From Extensimonas vulgaris (lineage in GTDB: Bacteria > Pseudomonadota > Gammaproteobacteria > Burkholderiales > Burkholderiaceae_C): DNA of 64,000 nt. The notes under the pieces were generated by a model. It saw nothing but the letters and a program-made list of their open reading frames with translations. It had not been told where the DNA came from and made no database searches. Below, piece after piece: positions 36,125-44,734 of this stretch. Position 1 is the stretch's first letter. Every line of letters begins with the position of its first letter. The stretch covers positions 1 through 64,000 of the forward strand of contig NZ_QPJU01000003.1 in assembly GCF_003337425.1 (NCBI RefSeq), given 5' to 3'. Made by a program: the position numbers and the translations under genes.

Positions 36125-36442
36125 ATGGAAGCCGTTTCGCCCACCCTCATCAACCTGACCATCTTCGTGCTCGCGATCTACGTGGGCTACCACGTGGTGT
36201 GGACCGTCACGCCCGCGCTGCACACGCCGCTGATGGCGGTGACCAACGCCATCTCGGCCATCGTCATCGTCGGCGCGATGCTCGCGGCCGCGCTCACGCA
36301 GGGCGGCTTTGCCAAGTTCCTCGGCGTGGCCGCGGTGGCGCTCGCGGCGGTCAACATCTTCGGCGGCTTTCTGGTCACGCGGCGCATGCTCGAAATGTTC
36401 AAGAAAAAAGAGAAGAAATCGGCCTCTAAGGCTCATGAATAA
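36125..36442 (+). CDS. pntAB: NAD(P) transhydrogenase subunit alpha part 2
   Basis: 105 residues with three membrane helices (LINLTIFVLAIYVGYHVVW; LMAVTNAISAIVIVGAML; FLGVAAVALAAVNIFGGFLV) and a Lys-rich tail. It carries the proton-channel part that joins PntAA to PntB. A partial F-type repeat (GCGCCAACAGCTACC) lies in the 33-base gap to pntB. Confidence 0.95.
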   Translation: MEAVSPTLINLTIFVLAIYVGYHVVWTVTPALHTPLMAVTNAISAIVIVGAMLAAALTQGGFAKFLGVAAVALAAVNIFGGFLVTRRMLEMFKKKEKKSASKAHE

Positions 36443-36475
36443 AGCGCCAACAGCTACCAATAAAGGAGAAATCCG

Positions 36476-37903
36476 ATGAGCATGAACCTCGTCACGCTGC
36501 TGTACCTCGTCGCCAGCGTGTGCTTCATCCAGGCGCTCAAGGGCTTGAGCCACCCGACCACCTCGATCCGCGGCAACATTTTCGGCATGACGGGCATGGC
36601 CATCGCCGTGCTGACCACGGCGGCGCTGATCCTGCGGCTCGCCGGCTCGGCCCAGGGCCTGGGCTGGGTGCTGCTGGGGCTGGTCGTGGGTGGCGGCTAC
36701 GGCGCCTGGCGCGCCAAGACCGTCGAGATGACCAAGATGCCCGAGCTCGTGGCGTTCTTCCACAGCATGATCGGCCTGGCTGCCGTGTGCATCGCCGCCG
36801 CCACGGTGGCCGAGCCCGCAGCCTTCAGCGTGATGGAAGGTGCGGGCGAGCAGGGCGGCATTCCGCCGGGCAACCGCATCGAGCTGGCGCTGGGCGCGTT
36901 CATCGGCGCCGTGACCTTCAGCGGCTCGGTGATCGCCTGGGGCAAGCTCTCGGGCAAGTCGAAGTTCCGGCTGTTCCAGGGCGCGCCCGTGGTGTTTGCG
37001 GGCCAGCACTGGCTCAACCTGTTGCTGGGCGTGCTGGCCCTCGTGGGCGTGGCGCTGTTTTGGCAGACGCAGGGCGCCATTGCGTTTGCCGCGGTGTGCG
37101 TGCTGGGTTTCGTGATCGGCGTGACGCTGATCATCCCGATCGGCGGGGCCGACATGCCGGTGGTCGTGTCCATGCTCAACAGCTATTCGGGCTGGGCCGC
37201 GGCGGGCATTGGCTTTTCGCTCAACAACAGCATGCTGATCATTGCCGGCTCGCTCGTGGGCAGTTCGGGCGCGATCCTGAGCTACATCATGTGCAAGGCC
37301 ATGAACCGCTCGTTCTTCAGCGTGATTCTGGGTGGCTTTGGCGGCGAGGCCGCAGCGGGCGCGGCGACCCAGGTGCAGCGCCAGGTCAAGACGGGCAGCG
37401 CCGAGGATGCGGCTTTCGTGCTCAGCAATGCCGAGCGCGTGATCATCGTGCCGGGCTACGGTCTGGCGGTGGCGCGCGCGCAGCATGCCGTGAAGGAGCT
37501 CGCGCAAAAGCTCAGCGAAAAAGGCATAGCCGTGAAGTTCGCGATCCACCCCGTGGCCGGGCGCATGCCGGGCCACATGAACGTGCTGCTGGCCGAGGCC
37601 GAGGTGCCCTACGACCAGGTGTTCGAGATGGAGGACATCAACAACGAATTCGGCCAGGCCGACGTGGCCATCGTTCTGGGCGCGAACGACGTGGTCAACC
37701 CCGCCGCGCTGCAAAAGGGCAGCCCGATCTACGGCATGCCCATCCTCGAGGCCTACAAGGCCAAGACCGTGATCGTCAACAAGCGCTCCATGGCCGCGGG
37801 CTACGCGGGGCTGGACAACGAGCTCTTTTACATGGACAAGACCATGATGGTGTTCGGCGACGCGAAGAAGGTGGTCGAGGACATCGTCAAGGCGCTCGAA
37901 TGA
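36476..37903 (+). CDS. pntB: NAD(P) transhydrogenase subunit beta
   Basis: 475 residues. About eight to nine membrane helices make domain II, and the C-terminal NADP-binding domain III follows, with VIIVPGYGLAVARAQHAVKE, GRMPGHMNVLLAEA and VLGANDVVNPAA. It completes the pntAA-pntAB-pntB operon. The fadD gene starts 40 bases later with its own strong AAAGGAGG site. Confidence 0.97.
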   Translation: MSMNLVTLLYLVASVCFIQALKGLSHPTTSIRGNIFGMTGMAIAVLTTAALILRLAGSAQGLGWVLLGLVVGGGYGAWRAKTVEMTKMPELVAFFHSMIGLAAVCIAAATVAEPAAFSVMEGAGEQGGIPPGNRIELALGAFIGAVTFSGSVIAWGKLSGKSKFRLFQGAPVVFAGQHWLNLLLGVLALVGVALFWQTQGAIAFAAVCVLGFVIGVTLIIPIGGADMPVVVSMLNSYSGWAAAGIGFSLNNSMLIIAGSLVGSSGAILSYIMCKAMNRSFFSVILGGFGGEAAAGAATQVQRQVKTGSAEDAAFVLSNAERVIIVPGYGLAVARAQHAVKELAQKLSEKGIAVKFAIHPVAGRMPGHMNVLLAEAEVPYDQVFEMEDINNEFGQADVAIVLGANDVVNPAALQKGSPIYGMPILEAYKAKTVIVNKRSMAAGYAGLDNELFYMDKTMMVFGDAKKVVEDIVKALE

Positions 37904-37943
37904 GCCGCAAACGAAAACCCAAAGACAAAGGAGGCAAAACACC

Positions 37944-39620
37944 ATGACCGACCGCCCCTGGCTCGCCGCCTACCCCGAAGGCGTGCCCGCCGACATCGAC
38001 CCGCTGCGCTTTCCCACGCTCGTGCATTTGTTCGACGAGGCCTTTGCGCGCTACGCCGAGCGCCCGGCCTACAGCTTCATGGGCAAGGAGCTCAGCTATG
38101 CGCATGCCGGCGCGCTCGGACAGGCGCTCGCGGCCTATTTGCAAGGCTTGGGCCTGGTCAAAGGCGACCGGGTGGCGCTCATGATGCCCAACATGCCGCA
38201 GTACGCGGTGGCCGTGGCGGCGGTGCTGCGCGCGGGCTGCGTGGTCGTGAACGTGAACCCGCTCTACACCCCACGCGAGCTCGAACACCAGCTCAAGGAC
38301 TCGGGCGCCAAGGCCATCATCCTGCTCGAAAACTTTGCCCACACCCTGCAGCAGTGCATCGCGCAGACCGCGGTCCAGCACGTCGTGCTGTGCGCGCTCG
38401 GCGATCTGCTCGGCTGGCCCAAGGGCGCGGTGGTGAATTTCGTGGTGCGGCACTTGAAAAAGCTCGTTCCTGCCTTCAGCCTGCCTGCAGCCGTGCGCTT
38501 CAACGAGGCGATCCGTGCGGGCCGGCGCGCGCGCCTGCAGCCGCCGCCACTGGCCCCTGAAGACCTGGCCGTGCTGCAATACACGGGCGGCACCACGGGC
38601 ACGCCCAAAGGCGCGATGCTGCTGCACCGCAACCTCGTCGCCAACACCTTGCAATCCGAAGCCTGGAACGCCCCCGCGATGGCGCAAATCCCGCCCGGCG
38701 AGCAGCCCGCAACGGCCTGCGTGCTGCCGCTGTACCACATCTTCGGCTTCACGCTGAACCTGCTGTTGCCGCTGCGCACGGGCAACAAGGTCATCATGGT
38801 GCCGAACGCGCGCGACCTGCCTGCCGTGCTCAAGGAGCTGTCGCAGCACCGCTTTCACATCTTTGCCGCCGTCAACACCTTGTTCAACGGGCTGCTGCAC
38901 CACCCCGACTTCGACACCGTCGATTGGCGTCACCTCAAGGTCAGCGTGGGCGGTGGCATGGCCGTGCAAAGGGCGGTGGCGCAGCGCTGGCTCGAAAAAA
39001 CCGGCTGCCCGATCTGCGAAGGCTACGGCCTGTCCGAAACCAGCCCTTCGGTGAGTTGCAACCCCGTGACCACGCGCGAGTTCACCGGCACCATCGGCGT
39101 GCCGCTGCCCAGCACCTGGATGAAGCTGCTCGACGAAGACGGCCACGACGTCACCACGCTGGGCCAGCCCGGCGAGATCGCGATCCGCGGCCCGCAGGTC
39201 ATGGCCGGCTACTGGCAGCGTCCCGACGAAACCGCCAAGGTCATGACGGCGGACGGCTGGTTCAAGTCGGGCGACATCGGCACCATGGACGCACGCGGCT
39301 ACTTCAAGATCGTCGATCGCAAGAAGGACATGATCCTCGTGAGCGGCTTCAACGTCTATCCGAACGAGGTCGAAGACGTGATCGCGAGCTGCCCCGGCGT
39401 GCTCGAATGCGGCGTGGTCGGCATTCCCGACGAAAAATCGGGCGAGGCCGTCAAGGTCGTGATCGTGCGCAGCGATCCCAACCTCACCGAAGCACAGGTG
39501 CGCGCCTTCTGCCACGAAAACCTCACGGGCTACAAGCGACCCAAGGTGATCGAATTCCGCAACGAGCTGCCCAAGACGACGGTGGGCAAGGTGCTGCGGC
39601 GCGAGCTGCACCAGAAGTGA
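37944..39620 (+). CDS. fadD: Long-chain-fatty-acid-CoA ligase
   Basis: 558 residues. The AMP-binding motif is YTGGTTGTPKGAMLLHRN, the fatty-acyl tunnel region is LPLYHIFGFTLNLLLPL, the A5 motif is EGYGLSETSPSVSCNP, and the lid motif is DGWFKSGDIGTMDARGYFKI. Length and motifs match FadD of betaproteobacteria. It activates fatty acids to acyl-CoA for beta-oxidation. It follows pntB in the same direction and may be co-transcribed. Confidence 0.94.
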   Translation: MTDRPWLAAYPEGVPADIDPLRFPTLVHLFDEAFARYAERPAYSFMGKELSYAHAGALGQALAAYLQGLGLVKGDRVALMMPNMPQYAVAVAAVLRAGCVVVNVNPLYTPRELEHQLKDSGAKAIILLENFAHTLQQCIAQTAVQHVVLCALGDLLGWPKGAVVNFVVRHLKKLVPAFSLPAAVRFNEAIRAGRRARLQPPPLAPEDLAVLQYTGGTTGTPKGAMLLHRNLVANTLQSEAWNAPAMAQIPPGEQPATACVLPLYHIFGFTLNLLLPLRTGNKVIMVPNARDLPAVLKELSQHRFHIFAAVNTLFNGLLHHPDFDTVDWRHLKVSVGGGMAVQRAVAQRWLEKTGCPICEGYGLSETSPSVSCNPVTTREFTGTIGVPLPSTWMKLLDEDGHDVTTLGQPGEIAIRGPQVMAGYWQRPDETAKVMTADGWFKSGDIGTMDARGYFKIVDRKKDMILVSGFNVYPNEVEDVIASCPGVLECGVVGIPDEKSGEAVKVVIVRSDPNLTEAQVRAFCHENLTGYKRPKVIEFRNELPKTTVGKVLRRELHQK

Positions 39621-39658
39621 GCGTCCGCTTTCGGTCTGCTTAGGGATTTGACCCCTCC

Positions 39659-40408
39659 ATGCCCACCGCCATCCTCAGCGCCCTGCCGCAGGAGCAAAGC
39701 GGCCTGCTCGCGCAGCTGCAGCAGCCGCAGCACCTGCAGCACGCGGGGCGCAGCGTCTGGCGCGGCACGCTGCACGGCCAGAGCGTGGTGCTCGCGCTCT
39801 CGGGCATAGGCAAGGTGGCCGCGGCGACCACGGCCACGGCGCTGATCGAGCGCTTCGGCGTCGCGCGCATCGTGTTCACCGGCGTGGCCGGTGGCGTGGG
39901 CACGGGCGTGCAGGTGGGCGACGTGGTCGTGGCGCAGGACTACGTGCAGCACGACATGGACGCCTCACCGCTCTTCGCGCGCTGGGAGCTGCCCGGCTAT
40001 GGCCGCCAGCGCCTGGCCTGCGATGCGGCGCTATCTGCTCTGCTATTGGAAGCTGCTCGTGCTTGTGTATCAAGCGCTGAAGGCCATTTTGGCTTGAAAT
40101 ACCAGGCCGGGCACCCGCGCGTGCACTACGGCCTGGTGGCCAGCGGCGACCGTTTCGTCGCGAGCGCACACGAGGCGCACCGCCTGCGCACCGCGCTGCT
40201 CACTGGCGGCCACGAGGTGCTGGCCGTAGAGATGGAAGGCGCCGCCGTGGCCCAGGTCTGCCACGACTATGGCCTGCCTTTTGCGGCAGTGCGCACCATC
40301 TCCGACCGCGCCGACGACAGCGCGCACATCGACTTTCCGCAGTTCGTGCGCACGGTGGCCAGCCGCTATGCCGAGCGCATCGTGCAGGACTTGCTGCAAA
40401 AGCTATGA
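39659..40408 (+). CDS. mtnN: 5'-methylthioadenosine/S-adenosylhomocysteine nucleosidase
   Basis: 249 residues. The N-terminus is MPTAILSALPQEQSGLLAQL, FTGVAGGVGTGVQVGDVVVA is the base-pocket loop, VEMEGAAVAQVC binds ribose, and RTISDRADDSA holds the catalytic aspartate. It cleaves MTA and SAH to adenine plus thioribose or homocysteine. It is longer than E. coli Pfs (232) because residues of about 128-145 are encoded by an F repeat. It may serve the polyamine genes 2 kb downstream, which yield MTA. Confidence 0.93.
   Translation: MPTAILSALPQEQSGLLAQLQQPQHLQHAGRSVWRGTLHGQSVVLALSGIGKVAAATTATALIERFGVARIVFTGVAGGVGTGVQVGDVVVAQDYVQHDMDASPLFARWELPGYGRQRLACDAALSALLLEAARACVSSAEGHFGLKYQAGHPRVHYGLVASGDRFVASAHEAHRLRTALLTGGHEVLAVEMEGAAVAQVCHDYGLPFAAVRTISDRADDSAHIDFPQFVRTVASRYAERIVQDLLQKL
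40042..40093. repeat. Short dispersed repeat F inside mtnN
   Basis: GCTATTGGAAGCTGCTCGTG, then CTTGTGTATCAAGCGCTGAA and GGCCATTTTGG. The copy is in frame inside the nucleosidase gene, encoding about LLEAARACVSSAEGHFG, in a surface region where relatives are shorter. Confidence 0.75.
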
Positions 40409-40455
40409 AATGAATATCTGTTTGCGCTTATTCCATAAGCGCAAACGGCCAATTT
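40401..40455. repeat. Short dispersed repeat F at the mtnN-corA junction
   Basis: AGCTATGAAATGAATATC, then the palindrome TTTGCGCTTATTCCATAAGC followed by GCAAACGGCCAATTTC. The copy supplies the last codons and stop of mtnN and reaches the corA stop. Its stem could end both convergent transcripts. Confidence 0.65.
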
Positions 40456-41445
40456 CTACATCAACCACCCGCGCTTGCGGAAGTACCACATCGGGCCGAT
40501 GGCCGACACCACCATCAGCGCGAGCACGTAGGGGTACATGGCGGGCCCGAGCAGTTCGAGCTCGGGAAACTGCAGGTTCATGCCGTAGATGCTTGCGATC
40601 AGCGTGGGCGGCAGCAGCGCCACGCTGGCCACCGAGAAGATCTTGATGATCTTGTTCTGGTTGATGTTGATGAAGCCCACCGTGGCGTCCATCAGGAAGT
40701 TGATCTTGTCGAACAAAAACGCCGTGTGGTTGTCCAGCGACTCGATGTCGCGCAGGATCTGGCGCGCGTCCTCGAACTGGCTCGCGTTGAGCATCTTGCT
40801 GCGCATCATGAAGCTCACGGCGCGGCGCGTGTCCATGACGTTGCGGCGGATGCGTCCGTTCAAGTCCTCCTGGCGCGCGATGGCCGAAAGCACCTCGCCC
40901 GCACGCGCGTCGGTCACGTCGCCCGCGAGCACCTGCCGGCTGACCTTTTCGAGCTCGTCGTAGATGTTTTCGAGCGTGTCGGCCGAGTATTCGGCGTCGC
41001 CATCGAAGAGCTTGAGCAGCACGTCCTTGGCGTCCTCGATCAGCCCCGGCGCACGGCGCGCGCGCAAGCGCAGCAGACGAAACACCGGCACGTCCTCGTC
41101 GTGGATCGAAAACAGCACGCCGCGGCTCTTCAGGTTGGTGTTGTGCTGGTTCAGGATGAAGGCCGTGCGCACCGAGCGCGGGTTTTCGTCGTCGTCGATC
41201 AGAAAGTCGCTGCGGATGTGCAACTCGCCGTTGTCTTCCTCGTAAAAGCGCGCGGACTCTTCGATGTCGTCGTCCATCGCATCCTCGGGGATGGACAGGC
41301 CGTAGTGCTGTTTGATCCAGCGCTTTTCTTCGAGCGTGGGCGCTTCCAGATCGACCCAGATCGGCTGGAATTTGGCGAGCTCCTCGAGCGATTCGATCTC
41401 TTCCTGGAACAGGCGGCCGTTGACGAGCGTGAAAATGTTGAGCAT
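40456..41445 (-). CDS. corA: CorA-family magnesium/cobalt transporter
   Basis: 329 residues. A large cytoplasmic N-terminal funnel is followed by two C-terminal helices, with the selectivity motif YGMNL between them (LLPPTLIASIYGMNLQFP), and a basic end (YFRKRGW). The length fits CorA (about 316). It moves Mg2+, and also Co2+ or Ni2+, into the cell as a pentamer. The ATG giving MLNIFTLVNGRL was chosen. The 5' leader holds a nine-base-pair stem (41501-41542). Confidence 0.94.
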   Translation of the reverse strand: MLNIFTLVNGRLFQEEIESLEELAKFQPIWVDLEAPTLEEKRWIKQHYGLSIPEDAMDDDIEESARFYEEDNGELHIRSDFLIDDDENPRSVRTAFILNQHNTNLKSRGVLFSIHDEDVPVFRLLRLRARRAPGLIEDAKDVLLKLFDGDAEYSADTLENIYDELEKVSRQVLAGDVTDARAGEVLSAIARQEDLNGRIRRNVMDTRRAVSFMMRSKMLNASQFEDARQILRDIESLDNHTAFLFDKINFLMDATVGFININQNKIIKIFSVASVALLPPTLIASIYGMNLQFPELELLGPAMYPYVLALMVVSAIGPMWYFRKRGWLM

Positions 41446-41500
41446 GGGCTCACTCCCGGGGTGCGTGGCGTCTGAGAAAACGGGCGAAGGGGGATGCGGT

Positions 41501-41542
41501 GCTTTCAACCCCCATGCTTTTTGCAGTCCGGGAGTTGAAAGC
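41501..41542 (-). promoter_or_regulatory. Stem-loop in the corA leader
   Basis: GCTTTCAAC and GTTGAAAGC are perfectly complementary across a 24-base loop, 56 bases before the corA start. No U-tract follows in either direction, so it is not a simple terminator. It could be an RNA control element for magnesium transport or an operator. I do not recognise a known riboswitch class. Confidence 0.4.
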
Positions 41543-41580
41543 TACCGACTAGGGTAGGTTTCCATGGGATGTCTCCGTTA

Positions 41581-41759
41581 AACCCAGATTGTCCATTAGG
41601 CGGCGCTGCGCGCCTACGCGGGCGCTGGCGGACGGCTGACGGTCATTTTGCCCGCTGCTTCGGCGTCAATGGCGCCGGCCATGGGCTTCTCAGCCGCTGA
41701 CCAAACTGCTGCGCCAGCCGCCTCGCCATCATCCCGCGTCCTAATGAACAATCTGGGTT
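41581..41759. repeat. Repeat family A, copy 3 (179 bp)
   Basis: Well-kept copy with both inverted ends (AACCCAGATTGTCCATTAG and CTAATGAACAATCTGGGTT), in the orientation of copies 4 and 5. It makes up most of the gene-free space between corA and speD. Confidence 0.92.
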
Positions 41760-41840
41760 AAAGCGGCGGATTATGGCATTGCAGCCGGCGGCTTTCGTGA
41801 CAGGCGGCTTTCGTGGCGGCCGATCCGCTACAGTGCGCGC

Positions 41841-42212
41841 ATGCACGGCCTGCACCTGACCGCCGACCTTCACGACTGCCGCTGCGCCGCGCGCTGGCTC
41901 GTCGATGCAAGCCTGCTCGGGGCGGCCTGCCGTGATGCGGCCCAGGCCGCGGGGCTGCAGGTGGTGGGCGAGCTGCTGCACACCTTTGCAGCAACCCGCC
42001 ACGGCCCCGGCGGGGTGACTGCGGCCCTGCTGCTTGCCGAAAGCCATGTCTGCGTGCACACCTGGCCCGAGCGCAAGGCCGTGACGCTGGATGTGTACGT
42101 GTGCAATTTCGGCGCTGACCACAGCGCCAAGGCGCAGGCGCTCATGGCGGAATTGCTCGCGCTGTTCGAGCCGCGGCACGCCGAGCGCCACGCGCTGCAG
42201 CGCGGCGGATGA
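41841..42212 (+). CDS. speD: S-adenosylmethionine decarboxylase (SpeD/SpeH type)
   Basis: 123-residue prokaryotic class-1B enzyme. It opens MHGLHLTADLHDC. The self-cleavage site is in LLAESHVCVHTWPERKA, where Ser becomes the pyruvoyl group, and VTLDVYVCNFG closes the core. It makes decarboxylated SAM, the aminopropyl donor for spermidine. It meets the FAD oxidase gene tail-to-tail, six bases apart, and a spermidine-synthase-like gene lies 2.5 kb on, so the group is a polyamine unit. Confidence 0.93.
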   Translation: MHGLHLTADLHDCRCAARWLVDASLLGAACRDAAQAAGLQVVGELLHTFAATRHGPGGVTAALLLAESHVCVHTWPERKAVTLDVYVCNFGADHSAKAQALMAELLALFEPRHAERHALQRGG

Positions 42213-42217
42213 CGCCC

Positions 42218-43852
42218 TTACACCGCGCCGCCCGCCGCATGGCCGCGCGTGAAGGCTTCCTCGAAGATCGAATAGCCGGACCAGTCCGCGTGGGCGAAGT
42301 GCAGGCGGCCACTGCGCACATTTGCGGTTTGCGCGCCACGTGCGTCCGTGATGGCGGTTGAGAGTTGACGCAGCCGGCGCAGCGTGCCGGGCTGCGGGAT
42401 GGCCATGGCGTGGCCGTAGCGGGTGATGTCCATGCGCGTGAGGCGCTGCGCCAAATCGGGGTGGGGCGCGGCCAGTGCGGCCAGGATGGCGTCGCGCCAG
42501 TGGCCCCAGGGCTGCGTCAGGAGCTGCTGGCGCGCGCCGGGCAGGTCACCGAGCGCGCGGTAGTAGCTGAGCACCGTGGGGCCGGGGCGCGGGTCCAGGC
42601 TCTGGTGGCGCGCATCGACGTAGCCCAGCCCCCCGCCGGGCTCGCCATAGACCACGTTGTCCCAGGCCGGCGCGGCGCCGGGGCGGTCTTGCAGCGGCGC
42701 CGCCAGGTGCAGGTTGGCCACCAGCCACGGGGCGTAGGCCAGGTTTCGCGCAATGTCCACGAGCCAGGCCGGCGGCTGCTCGATCACGCGCGCGGCGACG
42801 AACGCCGGCAGCGCGACGATGCACTGCGCGGCCTGCCAGCGCACGACGCTGCCGTCGGCATGGCGCAGCGTATCGACGGCCACGCCGTGGCGCTCCGTGC
42901 GGATGCGCAGCACGCTGTGGCCGGTGTGCAGGCGCTCGCCCAAGGGCGCGGCAAGCCGGCGCGTGAGCCAGGCGTTGCCCTCGGGCCAGGTGAGCACGGC
43001 GTCGTTCTCGGTATCGGCGCCGCCTTGGGCGCCCAGGTCTTCGGGGGTCGCGCTGGCCTGCGGGGCGCGAAAGCCGTGGCGGCTCGCGAAATAGTGGATG
43101 CAGGCCCAGGCGGACACGCGCTGCAGCCCCGCACCGTAGTCGTCGCGGCAGCAGTAGTCGAGGTACCAGCGCAGATGCACATCGGTCAGGCCCTGGGCGC
43201 GCAGCCAGGCGTCGGCCGTTTGCGCATCGAGCGCCGCATGCTGCGCAGTGAAGGGCGCGCGCAGTGCCGGAATGCAAAAACGGCTCGCGTGCGCAAGCGC
43301 ATCCACCTGCGCGGCAAAGCGCCGGTACTGCGCGAGCGTGTCGGCGCCTACGCCGGCCAGTGGCAGCAGGCCCTCTTGCCACGCGCCGCGAAAGAAAAGC
43401 CGCTCCTGCGGGCTGTGGCACAAGGAGAGTTCGTCGTACTGCCAGCGCCCGGACACACGCCGGCGCAGGCCGAATTCTTCGAGCAGGTCTTGCACTTCGT
43501 GTGCGTCCGCACCGGGCAGCGGCAGGTAATGTGCCCCCTGCGGGCAGGCGATGCCGCCCACCGCAGCGCCGCGCGCGTTGCCGCCGGCATCGTCCTCCAG
43601 CTCCAGCAGCACGAAGTCCTCGATGCCGCGCAGGCGCAGCGCCCGCGCCGCCGCGAGCCCGGCCACGCCCGCACCCGCGATGACGACCTGCGTGCGCCGT
43701 GTGGCCCGCGGCGCGGGCGGCGTGCCTAGATCGCGCAGCGCATGGCCGCGCGCGACGTTGATGCCGGTAAAGCCGCCGGTGATGGCGGGTGCGGGTTCGC
43801 AGCCGAGCAAGGGCAGGGCACTGGCGGCAAGAAGGTGGCGACGCCGGATCAT
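42218..43852 (-). CDS. Exported FAD-dependent amine-oxidase-like protein
   Basis: 544 residues. The N-terminus MIRRRHLLAASALPLLGCEP combines an RR-type start with a lipobox-like LLGC, so export (possibly Tat, possibly lipid-anchored) is likely. The FAD site is VVIAGAGVAGLAAARAL followed by the ribose-binding glutamate in LLELEDDAGGNAR. The ending FAHADWSGYSIFEEAFTRG is the second FAD contact of flavin amine oxidases. With speD and a spermidine-synthase homologue it probably acts on a polyamine or a polyamine-modified molecule at the membrane. The substrate is unproven. Confidence 0.82.
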   Translation of the reverse strand: MIRRRHLLAASALPLLGCEPAPAITGGFTGINVARGHALRDLGTPPAPRATRRTQVVIAGAGVAGLAAARALRLRGIEDFVLLELEDDAGGNARGAAVGGIACPQGAHYLPLPGADAHEVQDLLEEFGLRRRVSGRWQYDELSLCHSPQERLFFRGAWQEGLLPLAGVGADTLAQYRRFAAQVDALAHASRFCIPALRAPFTAQHAALDAQTADAWLRAQGLTDVHLRWYLDYCCRDDYGAGLQRVSAWACIHYFASRHGFRAPQASATPEDLGAQGGADTENDAVLTWPEGNAWLTRRLAAPLGERLHTGHSVLRIRTERHGVAVDTLRHADGSVVRWQAAQCIVALPAFVAARVIEQPPAWLVDIARNLAYAPWLVANLHLAAPLQDRPGAAPAWDNVVYGEPGGGLGYVDARHQSLDPRPGPTVLSYYRALGDLPGARQQLLTQPWGHWRDAILAALAAPHPDLAQRLTRMDITRYGHAMAIPQPGTLRRLRQLSTAITDARGAQTANVRSGRLHFAHADWSGYSIFEEAFTRGHAAGGAV

Positions 43853-43887
43853 GCGGCAAAGTCAGCGAGCCAGACCATGCGCCCAGG

Positions 43888-44046
43888 AGCCTGTCGGACT
43901 TTGGGCGTCGATAGCGAGAATGCGCCCCAGCGAGACCAATTTTTGCCGGATTCGCAGCCCCATAGTGGTGCTATGGGGCAAGAAGACGGTGAAAAATGGG
44001 CCGCTGCGGCGCATTCGCAGCCGACGACTCCAAAGTTCGACAGGCT
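43888..44046. repeat. Repeat family C, copy 1 (159 bp)
   Basis: 159-bp element with 17-base inverted ends (AGCCTGTCGGACTTTGG and, on the other strand, AGCCTGTCGAACTTTGG) and an inner CCATAGtggtgCTATGG palindrome. The second copy is at 56508-56666. Its right part is read as the C-terminal tail of the vapC gene. Confidence 0.88.
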
Positions 44047-44447
44047 CCCAGATGATGGGCTTTGTCGAAATAGCGGTGGTCGGCCGTCACCAGCACCGCT
44101 GTGGGGGTGTGCAAGGCCAGCGCGTGGTACAGCGTGTCGAAGAGGTGGTGGTCGAGCGTGGTCGCCAATTTCACGGCGGTCGCATAGATCGCGGCGTCTT
44201 GTGTGGCGTCGCGTTCCATGTCGAGCAGATCGAGCAGGTCCAGGATGTTTTCACTGGCGGATTGGGGCAGCAGGCGTGCCAACACTGCGGCCACTTCCGC
44301 GACAAAGTGTGGCGGTTGCAGCAGCGCCAGATGACCCTGCACGGCACTTGCGAGCAGGCGCAGCGCGGTGTCTGAATGGGCTTCCTGCGCAGGGTCAGAA
44401 ACGAACCATTTGACGGCCACGCTGGCATCGACCACGACGGGGTTCAC
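43971..44447 (-). CDS. vapC: VapC-type PIN-domain toxin with repeat-derived tail
   Basis: 158 residues. The PIN domain starts VVVDASVAVKWF (first acidic residue Asp7) and contains LDHHLFDTLYHALAL and VLVTADHRYFDKA, the further acidic sites. PIN toxins cleave tRNA or rRNA. From about residue 133 (LGACRTLESSAANAPQR...) the protein is encoded by repeat C, so the native C-terminus was replaced on insertion. The catalytic core seems whole. It overlaps the antitoxin gene by four bases. Confidence 0.87.
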   Translation of the reverse strand: MNPVVVDASVAVKWFVSDPAQEAHSDTALRLLASAVQGHLALLQPPHFVAEVAAVLARLLPQSASENILDLLDLLDMERDATQDAAIYATAVKLATTLDHHLFDTLYHALALHTPTAVLVTADHRYFDKAHHLGACRTLESSAANAPQRPIFHRLLAP

Positions 44448-44677
44448 GGACGCCCTTCTTCGCGGGCCGCGCGCAACTGTGTTTCGGTGAAGGCGGGGGC
44501 GCTTTCTCTGCGCGCCAGGATGCGCGCATAGGCTTGTTGTCTGCGCCGCCGCTGGTGTTCGCGCTCCACGGCTTCGCGCATCAGTTCGGCAATGATCGCG
44601 CTCTTGTTCTGCCCTTCAAACGTGGCGTTGAACAGGGCTTTGACATCGTCGGGGACGCTGAAATTGACGGTGCTCAT
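44444..44677 (-). CDS. vapB: VapB-type ribbon-helix-helix antitoxin
   Basis: 77 residues: MSTVNFSVPDDVKALFNATF is a ribbon-helix-helix opening, with a basic RRRRQQAYARILARRES helix and an acidic end. It should bind DNA as a dimer and wrap the VapC toxin with its C-terminus. A 21-base palindrome lies 12 bases before the start codon and is the probable autoregulatory operator. Confidence 0.83.
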   Translation of the reverse strand: MSTVNFSVPDDVKALFNATFEGQNKSAIIAELMREAVEREHQRRRRQQAYARILARRESAPAFTETQLRAAREEGRP

Positions 44678-44688
44678 GATGGGGTCAG

Positions 44689-44709
44689 GTTGTTGAAAAT
44701 TTCAACAAC
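44689..44709. promoter_or_regulatory. Palindromic operator of the VapBC pair
   Basis: GTTGTTGAAA and TTTCAACAAC are perfect inverted repeats around one central A, immediately upstream of the vapB start. Such sites are typical autoregulation targets of antitoxin-toxin complexes. Confidence 0.75.
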
Positions 44710-44734
44710 ATTGTGGCTTCGCCGGCGCGCAGGG

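Noticed and set aside
35843-37945. Long minus-strand frame opposite pntB
   Set aside because: Antisense shadow of pntB; composition is His/Arg-rich without motifs.
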